Source: a virus
Reading direction: 5' to 3' (one strand)
Virus record (IMG/VR): IMGVR_UViG_3300009636_000014
Coordinates: 1 to 42,957 of that record
Length of the DNA stretch: 42,957 bases
Below, piece after piece: positions 24,903 to 31,400 of this stretch (position 1 is the first letter of the stretch; every line of letters begins with the position of its first letter). The translations under genes and the position numbers were made by a program. The notes under the pieces are model-generated. The model was not told where the DNA came from, made no database searches, and saw only the letters and a list, made by a program, of their open reading frames with translations.

Positions 24903-26162
24903 ATGAATGTTGCCCTACTCCAACAAATAGTGGATGAAGTCGTCAAGGAAGAAATGTTTAAAACATCTGAGTTGCAGGGACCATATACTGTTCATGTCAA
25001 GAAAGGCAGGTTAGCCGGTCAAACTGTAATGGCTAATAAACATAAAGTCACAGGTGTCTATTATTATCTTAATCCGGACACAGGTACCGACGAACCGATT
25101 GGAACTGAAAACGATTTGAATGTTCAAAAGCAACAGGATGAAGGCGTGGGTTATGTTTACGCAAAAGACAGAGAAAAAGACCCCAAATCCATCCCCGGCG
25201 AACATTGGCGCATTAAATTTCAAAGCTCTAGTGACTTAAAAAAGCACGGTCATACGGAAAAATCAAAAGTGGATGAAGCCTCGGTTTCCAAAAAAGATAT
25301 AAAAGGTGTTATAAAAGAACTTGTTGATGAAATGTGGGCCGACATAGGAACTGTTGTATCGGGTGGTGATGAAACTTTGCCGGATGATGAAAAAACATTG
25401 AAACCCACGGGTAGAGTGACAGAGCCGGGTGCAGATGAAAATTTGGTAAATTTGTATAGAAATGGCGGAGGCAAGACATCCATAGAGGCTCTTCCATCGG
25501 TTGGTGGGGCCATGTCTGAAAGACGGAATGAAGGAAAAACTATGAAGAAAGAAACATTGATAAACCTTATTCATGAAGTAATTCAAGAAGTAAGATACGA
25601 AGATCCAGCATATAGAGAACAACAAGAATTATTGGCCATGAGGAGAATACAATCATATGCTCATTGGGGAAAGATCCATGCATTAAAGCATCCCAACGAA
25701 GTTGTGGGTTTATTTGAAAAAATTGCACAGGAAGTAGATGGATTGGTACAAGCCCATGAGAAGGGAAAAGAAGTTTCTCCATCAAATGTTCATGAAAGGG
25801 TTGTGAATGATGTCGCTGGATATCAAAACCCAAAAATAATAAACCTAATGAAGAAAATTCAGTCTTATGCTCAGTGGGGAGTAACTAATGCTCGTGATAA
25901 CAAGCCAAAAAGCAAGGCTAAAATTGACTCGGCCTTCAAAGGTCTTATTTTGGATATAAATAATTTGATGCAAGCACACGCAAGGGGAATGTTTTCATTG
26001 GACAAAAATGGATTGAGGTCATTAAAAGTGATGGAAGCATATGCTCATTGGGGAAATAATAATCCTCAAAAGCAGCCAAATGAAATTGTTGCAATATTTC
26101 AAAGAATTTTCAAAGAAATTAATAAATTGATTCAGGCATACAAACCATCAGTTAGCCTATAA
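24903..26162 (+). CDS. Protein with three tag-like helices and triple SYAHWG repeat
   Basis: 419 residues from the ATG at 24903, one base after the previous stop; an earlier GTG would overlap that gene. Tag-like helices lie at the N-terminus (MNVALLQQIVDEVVKEE), at about 124-140 (KKDIKGVIKELVDEMW) and at 214-230 (MKKETLINLIHEVIQEV). Between the first two is a small basic beta domain (GPYTVHVKKGRLAGQ); between the second and third is an acidic linker. The C-terminal 175 residues contain three copies of a helical unit beginning [IM]-x-[SA]-Y-A-[HQ]-W-G and ending EI-x-x-L-[MIV]-Q-A-[HY], near 247-290, 318-360 and 376-419. No known family recognised. The plan looks like three tagged proteins joined in frame. 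Confidence 0.6.
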   Translation: MNVALLQQIVDEVVKEEMFKTSELQGPYTVHVKKGRLAGQTVMANKHKVTGVYYYLNPDTGTDEPIGTENDLNVQKQQDEGVGYVYAKDREKDPKSIPGEHWRIKFQSSSDLKKHGHTEKSKVDEASVSKKDIKGVIKELVDEMWADIGTVVSGGDETLPDDEKTLKPTGRVTEPGADENLVNLYRNGGGKTSIEALPSVGGAMSERRNEGKTMKKETLINLIHEVIQEVRYEDPAYREQQELLAMRRIQSYAHWGKIHALKHPNEVVGLFEKIAQEVDGLVQAHEKGKEVSPSNVHERVVNDVAGYQNPKIINLMKKIQSYAQWGVTNARDNKPKSKAKIDSAFKGLILDINNLMQAHARGMFSLDKNGLRSLKVMEAYAHWGNNNPQKQPNEIVAIFQRIFKEINKLIQAYKPSVSL

Positions 26163-27299
26163 ATGAGTAACATTGTAACAAAACTTCGCATTTACAATAA
26201 AACTTTGGACCCCAGCCTTTGGAACAAAAAGACCTTAAAGCCCGAAGTTAGGGAAGCCTTGTTAAAAGTGGCTGAGGATTTCTATAATTCCACCGATTTG
26301 AATGGTGATATTCATAATGTTTTGTTTTTGGGTTCATCCGCCAATTACAATTGGACTCCCACAAGCGACATAGATGTGCATATCGTTATAGACATTGCTG
26401 CAGAAAAAATCAATGAGGAATATGCTAGAAAATTTATGGATGGCTTGGCGTTCAAATGGAATACCGAACATGATATTGAGGTAAAAGGTCATCCTGTTGA
26501 AGTCTATCTTCAAGACATACGGGAGCCAAACAGCACCCCACAACAAGCAAGGCCGGGAGCCTCAATTTATTCATTGTATGAGGGCAAATGGCTGTTAGCA
26601 CCCAACCCACAAAATATTAAATTGGATTCTGATAAAATTCGAAAAAAATTTCAACTCATAAAGAGAAAAATTGACACCTTGATTAAAACCGAAGATGTCG
26701 AACGGTTAAAATCGTTGATGAAATCTATAAGAAACTATCGCAATACAGGATTGGCTAAAGGTGGAGAATTCAGTGTTGAGAACATTGTGTTCAAGGCTTT
26801 GCGACATAGTGGCGACCTTAAAAAAATGAAGGATACCATCAACAATATTTATGATAGAAAATTGAGTTTGCCTGAGGAAGGCCATGTTCTTGCCTACAAG
26901 AAAACAAAACCATTAAATGAACAATTAGGAAAACCATTTCTTGTTGTCGGTGTAATTACTGACGATTTGAATGTAAAAAGTGCGGTAGATTATACAGGAA
27001 ATTCGATGGACCATGTAAAGATGACGAATACGTGGGATGTTTTAAAAGATATTAGATGGAGATATAAATCTAAAACTAACACGATATATTGGATGCCTCA
27101 CGAATCGGAACCAACGACAAGCCAAAGAGAGGAAGTCATAGCCCATCTTCGTAGTAAATACAAAGTTATAAATCCGAGAGAAACGTTTGATGCAGGTAAA
27201 TATGCTTTTGATGCTCATACTATAGATGAATTTATAAATGAAATAGTTGACGATTGTGGCGGTATTTCTAATTTGTTCTTTTTTGCCAAAAAAGTGTAA
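26163..27299 (+). CDS. Nucleotidyltransferase (pol-beta superfamily)
   Basis: 378 residues; the ATG directly follows the previous stop. Residues 57-72 read GSSANYNWTPTSDIDVH, the G-S-x(n)-S-D-x-D motif of DNA polymerase beta-type nucleotidyltransferases (Asp69, Asp71), with a third acidic candidate in VEVYLQDI downstream. A helical region follows (about 160-230). The C-terminal about 130 residues (FLVVGVITDDLNVKSAVDY) form a separate alpha/beta part. Family members adenylate or uridylylate RNAs, proteins or antibiotics; MNT-type toxins/antitoxins also belong here. The substrate is unknown. Similar proteins occur in T4-like phages. It sits just before the tail-tube promoter. Confidence 0.7.
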   Translation: MSNIVTKLRIYNKTLDPSLWNKKTLKPEVREALLKVAEDFYNSTDLNGDIHNVLFLGSSANYNWTPTSDIDVHIVIDIAAEKINEEYARKFMDGLAFKWNTEHDIEVKGHPVEVYLQDIREPNSTPQQARPGASIYSLYEGKWLLAPNPQNIKLDSDKIRKKFQLIKRKIDTLIKTEDVERLKSLMKSIRNYRNTGLAKGGEFSVENIVFKALRHSGDLKKMKDTINNIYDRKLSLPEEGHVLAYKKTKPLNEQLGKPFLVVGVITDDLNVKSAVDYTGNSMDHVKMTNTWDVLKDIRWRYKSKTNTIYWMPHESEPTTSQREEVIAHLRSKYKVINPRETFDAGKYAFDAHTIDEFINEIVDDCGGISNLFFFAKKV

Positions 27300-27317
27300 A
27301 AAAGCACAAATTGACAC

Positions 27318-27325
27318 TATTTATA
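27318..27325 (+). promoter_or_regulatory. Probable strong late promoter for tube gene
   Basis: TTGACACTATTTATATT matches the sequence upstream of the sheath gene except for one base. The box ends 30 nt before the tube ATG, and AAGGAT (27342-27347) gives a weak ribosome-binding site. Confidence 0.55.
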
Positions 27326-27355
27326 TTCAACATCACAAAATAAGGATGATTTTTT

Positions 27356-27847
27356 ATGGCAGACCTATTAAACAGCAACGAAATTTTTTGGACGGCATAT
27401 GAACCAAAAACTCAAAACCGTTTCATTTTGTATATTGATGGTATTCCTTCCTTCTTGTTAAGAAAGACGGATAGACCACACATAGTACAAGAACGAAAAG
27501 CATTAGACCACATCAACCTTCAAAGATACTACAAGGGCAAGTCCATTTGGCAGGAAGTCACAATGGAATTGTATGATGCTATCGTTCCATCAGGCGCTCA
27601 AGCAGTAATGGAATGGATTCGTCTGTCACACGAATCTGTGACAGGTCGTGATGGTTATCAAGATTTTTACAAGAAAAACATCACCGTCAATGTTCTTGGT
27701 CCTGTGGGTGACAAAGTAGAAGAATGGACACTTGTGGGAGCTTGGGTATCAGACGGAACATTTAACGCAGTTGATTGGACTAATACGGGTGACCCATTAG
27801 CAGTTAATATCACAGTTAGCTACGATTACGCGATTTTACAGTATTAA
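27356..27847 (+). CDS. Tail tube protein, T4 gp19-like
   Basis: 163 residues, the same length as T4 gp19. The sequence shows the expected pattern: FILYIDGIPSFLLRKTDRP, a central loop with the YKGKSIWQEVTMELYD strand, AVMEWIRLSHESVTGRDGY and a C-terminal GDPLAVNITVSYDYAILQY. Subunits stack as hexameric rings to form the inner tube through which DNA passes. The gene stands alone between a promoter-like box and a strong terminator, which suits a very abundant product. Separation from the sheath gene by 6.8 kb of accessory genes is unusual, since 18 and 19 are adjacent in T4. Confidence 0.92.
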   Translation: MADLLNSNEIFWTAYEPKTQNRFILYIDGIPSFLLRKTDRPHIVQERKALDHINLQRYYKGKSIWQEVTMELYDAIVPSGAQAVMEWIRLSHESVTGRDGYQDFYKKNITVNVLGPVGDKVEEWTLVGAWVSDGTFNAVDWTNTGDPLAVNITVSYDYAILQY

Positions 27848-27889
27848 TCATACTTATCGAATTACCTCGAATCATTCTTATTTAACTTC

Positions 27890-27918
27890 AACCCCAATCG
27901 AGAGAGATTGGGGTTTTT
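27890..27918 (+). terminator. Rho-independent terminator after tail tube
   Basis: AACCCCAATC (27890-27899) pairs perfectly with GATTGGGGTT (27906-27915) around a GAGAGA loop and is followed by TTT. Confidence 0.92.
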
Positions 27919-27941
27919 GTTTGTTACAAGAAATTTATCAA

Positions 27942-27948
27942 TATTTAT
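27942..27948 (+). promoter_or_regulatory. TATTTAT box close to start codon
   Basis: AATATTTATGATTATG: the box ends 4 nt before the ATG at 27953, immediately after the tube terminator, so a new transcript is required here. Confidence 0.4.
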
Positions 27949-27952
27949 GATT

Positions 27953-28624
27953 ATGAAGAAATCCGACCTGAAACGGTTGATAAAGGAAATTTTGTTGGAA
28001 ATGGGTGATGAAACCACCGACCCAAATGTGACCGGTCATTCTGGTTTCAAACCATTGAAAATGGAATACCGACCATATAAATGTTCCGTATGTGGAAATG
28101 TACAATCTCTTAACACAACTCATTTGGGACCGGTTTTAGCTTATTGTGATAAATGCTCGTGGAAAAGGGATTTTGCAGGAAAGGAACATTCGCATTACAT
28201 TCCCGCTTTAGGGTCGCACACTTATAGAATTTTTACATACGCCCCCTCTGTCGATGAAGATTTTACCTTGGGTTACAGCCACGGTATAGTTATTGATGAC
28301 CCCACATTCTTGACCCGTGACCCATTAAACGACCCTGAAATGACAGGCAAAATAGATGAAGAAAAATATAGGTTCGATGATTTTCATTGGTTAGCTAACA
28401 TGGCTGGATTTCACAAACCCACCGACGTATATTACGGAACGGTGTTAATTGGAACCATTGAATCAACTCCAAGAGGGGATGGCTATGTAGTTATTTCTGT
28501 TCAGGGACCGAAAGGAACTACACCCATAAAACCCTCGAAGCAAAATCATTTTAAGACAAAAAACGATGCAGCCAAGGTTTTACATCAAACATGGAAATTA
28601 TTAAGACATGATGCTCAAGGTTAA
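27953..28624 (+). CDS. Tagged zinc-ribbon protein, unknown
   Basis: 223 residues from the ATG at 27953; the ATG at 27947 is two codons upstream and overlaps the TATTTAT box, so I prefer the second. The N-terminus MKKSDLKRLIKEILLEMGDE is a clear tag of the LIKE type (I-K-E, L-L-E). Residues about 40-75 carry two Cys pairs (YKCSVCGN and AYCDKCSW), a zinc ribbon. The C-terminal 130 residues are alpha/beta, with DEEKYRFDDFHWLANMAGF and a final helix. A nucleic-acid or protein-binding packaged effector is a reasonable inference; no family is recognised. Confidence 0.55.
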   Translation: MKKSDLKRLIKEILLEMGDETTDPNVTGHSGFKPLKMEYRPYKCSVCGNVQSLNTTHLGPVLAYCDKCSWKRDFAGKEHSHYIPALGSHTYRIFTYAPSVDEDFTLGYSHGIVIDDPTFLTRDPLNDPEMTGKIDEEKYRFDDFHWLANMAGFHKPTDVYYGTVLIGTIESTPRGDGYVVISVQGPKGTTPIKPSKQNHFKTKNDAAKVLHQTWKLLRHDAQG

Positions 28625-28631
28625 TATTTAT
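28625..28631 (+). promoter_or_regulatory. TATTTAT box close to start codon
   Basis: TAATATTTATTGATATATG: the box starts at the last bases of the previous gene's stop region and ends 6 nt before the ATG at 28638. Confidence 0.35.
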
Positions 28632-28637
28632 TGATAT

Positions 28638-29864
28638 ATGAAGAAAATAGGTATCTATCCGGGAAATTTTCAGCCGGCAACACAAGCACATTTAAGAGTT
28701 TATAAACAATTAAGAGCCATCGTGGGCCCTGATAGTTTTGTAGCCATCACTGACAGGGAACCCACCCCGGATGCACCATTGAATTTCGGTGACAAGGAAC
28801 AAATTTGGGTCAGACATGGAGTACCGGGCAGTTATATAGTAAAAGTAGCAACCCTTCCAATAGACCATGTGGAAAAAGCGTCGGAATGGAGGCCCACCGA
28901 AGTTTTTAACAATTTTTCAGGTGAACATACGGTGGAGATTTGTGTTTTGAATGAGCAGGAAGCAGGGTTATTTTCTAAAAGAAAAGGATACGTTCAACCC
29001 CAAAGTGGAATGACAGCCGGCACACTTAAAGAAGTTCAGAACATTTTTAGAGAATTGGCTGATTCAGAAAAAGACCGTCAATCGGTAAAGCCGGAAGCCG
29101 ACAAAGTAATGTGGATAAAGCCCGATGGTACTCCTCAATATTTTCAACCATATCGAGGAAATGAATATAATTTGAGACCTTTCAAAGAACATGCTTACGT
29201 TGTGATATTGGATGATTCAAGAATTGACGGTAAACCAATCTCAACAGCCAATATTCGTAGTGTGCTGGGTTCTTCAAAATACGGAGATAAATCGAAAAAG
29301 AAATTTTTTAGGTGGGTGTTTGGCTGGTTTGACATCGGTTTGTACCAATTGGTGTCAGCTAAGTTTAAAATGGCTCATCAAGTTGCATCGCCGGAAAATA
29401 CCCCACTACCACCGATTGCAACAAATGTTGATAATAATAATTCCGGTCCAGCCACCGCATATCCACAGTCGGTTTCTAATTCCCGTGTTTACAATCCCCA
29501 AAGAAAATTGGAGGAATTGGTTTACGAAATTCTTGGAGAAATAATGGATGAAGATTATTCTACCACCATCAACGACCCATCTTCGTCTTCCACCGATGGC
29601 AATCTGACAGGAGGTATGGATGGTAAATCCCAAGAAAGTCCTGCACAGCAGAAAGCCAATGCAGCGAAAACAAAACAGTCTTTAGTTCAAAAGAAACAAA
29701 AAGCGGAAAGAGATTTAAAAGGATTACAAACCGATTTGAAATGGAAACAATCGGATGTTTTAAGAAAAAGAAAAGATGAACTTCCGGGTAAGAGAAAAGA
29801 ACTTGACACTTTAAACAAGCAAATAGCTGCATCTTCGTCGGCTAATAATACTGCGGTGGTCTAA
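28638..29864 (+). CDS. NMNAT/cytidylyltransferase-like protein with coiled-coil tail
   Basis: 408 residues. The N-terminal IGIYPGNFQPATQAHLRVYK is the nucleotide-binding loop of the HxGH nucleotidyltransferase superfamily (NMN adenylyltransferase, FAD synthase and relatives), but the HxGH motif reads TQAH (15-18), with the first His lost. The second signature, ISTANIRS at 201-208, matches the family's ISxTxxR. A linker then contains a tag-like helix (KLEELVYEILGEIMDEDY, about 294-311), and the C-terminal about 85 residues are a Lys/Glu-rich coiled coil. The canonical reaction would be adenylyl transfer to NMN, giving NAD. Activity is doubtful given the altered motif. Similar proteins are seen in large phages. 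Confidence 0.6.
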   Translation: MKKIGIYPGNFQPATQAHLRVYKQLRAIVGPDSFVAITDREPTPDAPLNFGDKEQIWVRHGVPGSYIVKVATLPIDHVEKASEWRPTEVFNNFSGEHTVEICVLNEQEAGLFSKRKGYVQPQSGMTAGTLKEVQNIFRELADSEKDRQSVKPEADKVMWIKPDGTPQYFQPYRGNEYNLRPFKEHAYVVILDDSRIDGKPISTANIRSVLGSSKYGDKSKKKFFRWVFGWFDIGLYQLVSAKFKMAHQVASPENTPLPPIATNVDNNNSGPATAYPQSVSNSRVYNPQRKLEELVYEILGEIMDEDYSTTINDPSSSSTDGNLTGGMDGKSQESPAQQKANAAKTKQSLVQKKQKAERDLKGLQTDLKWKQSDVLRKRKDELPGKRKELDTLNKQIAASSSANNTAVV

Positions 29865-29868
29865 AATA

Positions 29869-30201
29869 ATGTTATTGCTCCTTTTAATCATAGTTGGCAT
29901 TTTGTTAGAATTAATAATTCTAATGGTGGGTGTCTGTTTTATTCTAAAATATTTTTCTAAAATAAAACCAATTACTTCTAATAATAATCTGACATCAGAT
30001 ACCATACGTGATGGTATCAAGTCGGCGGTTCAAGAAATTGTTTATGAAAAATCCCCACACGAAAAAAAGACAGGAATTCCAAGTTACATATATAGCACTT
30101 TGCAGCACGATGAACCTGTTCAATCCGATGGCGATTTAATTCCATATAATTTGACAGAAAAAGAAAAGACCACGCTGAAAATGTTTTACAATAACGATTA
30201 A
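29869..30201 (+). CDS. Small protein with N-terminal membrane anchor
   Basis: 110 residues. Residues 1-27 are almost purely hydrophobic (LLLLLIIVGILLELIILMVG), a single transmembrane helix or uncleaved signal anchor, followed by a basic YFSKIKP stop-transfer segment. The remainder is soluble and polar, ending KEKTTLKMFYNND, with a VQEIVYE segment resembling the tag pattern. A spanin, holin regulator or membrane-bound host-interaction protein would fit; nothing decides between them. It starts 4 nt after the previous gene. Confidence 0.5.
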   Translation: MLLLLLIIVGILLELIILMVGVCFILKYFSKIKPITSNNNLTSDTIRDGIKSAVQEIVYEKSPHEKKTGIPSYIYSTLQHDEPVQSDGDLIPYNLTEKEKTTLKMFYNND

Positions 30202-30259
30202 AAAAGTCTGAAAAAATCGATATTCGCCTATATATTCTTTTGAAAGGCAAAATTTAGTT

Positions 30260-31123
30260 ATGTCAGATAATAATCAAACCATCCCAATAAGGCGTCAAAC
30301 AATCAATGTTCCCGACTTTGTTACAAAGGCTGCTACCGATATTCCACAGCCAAAAGAGAGTAAATATCCTACAGAAATCATTCCTCTTCCAACCAAAGGC
30401 TGGTTTTATCCGGAAGGACATCCGTTGTCAACCGGAGAAATAGAAATCAAACAAATGTCCGCCAAGGAAGAAGACCTTTTGGCAAATCAAGAACTTATTA
30501 GAAAAGGCAAGGTTTTGGATAAATTAATAGAATCTGTGATTGTCAATAAAGCAATAAAAATTGATGATATTTTGATTCCTGATTCCAATGCTATTTTTAT
30601 TGCTATGCGAAGGCTTGCATATGGTGACGAATATGAAGTCTTGGTTGATTGCCCCAAATGTTCAGTGCAAAACAAGGTAAATATCAACCTTTCAGAACTT
30701 TCATACAAATCTTTTAATTTTGATGAACACCCCAAAGGTCAGAATAATTTTACATTTAAATTGCCTAGTTCGGGCATCACAGTGACCTATAAGTTGATGA
30801 GTAAGACCGATGAACAATCGATAGACGTTGAATTAGCTCAACTAAGAAAAATTTCCAAAGATAATACCGGAGAACTTACCACCCGTTTAAAATACACACT
30901 CACTTCCATCGACGGTAATACTGACAGGGTTAATATTAGAAAATTTGTGGAGGAAAGAATGGTTGCCAAAGACAGTTTGGCACTTAGAAAGCACATGCGA
31001 GAATATAATCCCGATGTGGATATGACTTTTGATTTTAAATGTTCTGAATGTGACTGTGAAAGGAGATTAGATATGCGCCCGTTAATGGGTTCCTCCTTTC
31101 TATTCCCTGACTCTAACTCCTGA
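30260..31123 (+). CDS. Baseplate hub assembly protein, T4 gp26-like
   Basis: 287 residues. The segment EIIPLPTKGWFYPEGHPLSTG followed by IEIKQMSAKEEDLLANQ is characteristic of gp26-type baseplate hub proteins of T4-like phages. A zinc site is likely: CPKC at 131-134 and CSEC at 261-264. In T4 the order is 26-51-27-28-29, with gp26 and gp51 acting during hub assembly just before the tape measure gene 29. Here too a short gp51-like frame and the tape measure follow. AAAGG at 30241-30245 offers a ribosome-binding site. Only the last few residues (SSFLFPDSNS) look non-native, which supports a frameshift into the next frame. Confidence 0.75.
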   Translation: MSDNNQTIPIRRQTINVPDFVTKAATDIPQPKESKYPTEIIPLPTKGWFYPEGHPLSTGEIEIKQMSAKEEDLLANQELIRKGKVLDKLIESVIVNKAIKIDDILIPDSNAIFIAMRRLAYGDEYEVLVDCPKCSVQNKVNINLSELSYKSFNFDEHPKGQNNFTFKLPSSGITVTYKLMSKTDEQSIDVELAQLRKISKDNTGELTTRLKYTLTSIDGNTDRVNIRKFVEERMVAKDSLALRKHMREYNPDVDMTFDFKCSECDCERRLDMRPLMGSSFLFPDSNS

Positions 31124-31349
31124 AGATAAAGTAAGGATTCATCAAGAAATTTTTCAATTGGTGTATAACAGTCATGGTGGTTTTACCCACGATGAGGTTT
31201 ATACCATGCCCATATTCCTTAGATATTTCTATTTGAAAATGTTGATTGACCAAAAAGAAAAAGAGGCAAATGAAGCGAAAAATCAAGAATCTGATATGAC
31301 GCCAAAACCAAAAACGGTGGCTCGACCAAATATCAAGAAACCTACATAA
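31086..31349 (+). CDS. gp51-like frame, probably reached by +1 frameshift from gp26-like gene
   Basis: This frame is open from 31086, overlapping the end of the gp26-like gene by 38 nt, and encodes LTPEDKVRIHQEIFQLVYN, then GGFTHDEVYTMPIFLRYFYLKM and a charged tail. The segment with GF-x-x-DEVY-x-MP-x-x-LR-x-FY resembles gp51-type proteins. There is no ATG before the conserved part; the first candidate, TTG at 31158, would remove it. Both features point to +1 frameshifting within CCTCCTTTCTATTCCCTGA (31092-31110) rather than a separate start, as known for the paired tail chaperones of other phages. The frameshift itself is inference. Confidence 0.55.
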   Translation, partial: WVPPFYSLTLTPEDKVRIHQEIFQLVYNSHGGFTHDEVYTMPIFLRYFYLKMLIDQKEKEANEAKNQESDMTPKPKTVARPNIKKPT

Positions 31350-31366
31350 TTCTTTTAGTTTTCCAC

Positions 31367-31374
31367 TATTTATA
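31367..31374 (+). promoter_or_regulatory. TATTTATA box before tape measure
   Basis: CCACTATTTATATGT, the same ACTATTTATAT core as before the tube gene, ends 26 nt before the ATG at 31401. Confidence 0.5.
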
Positions 31375-31400
31375 TGTAATAACGCCCAACGTGTATTCAT

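Noticed and set aside
25250-25625. Overlapping minus-strand open frames
   Set aside because: They mirror the + strand gene at 24903 with no separate promoter or start context. The + frame has coherent tags and repeats.
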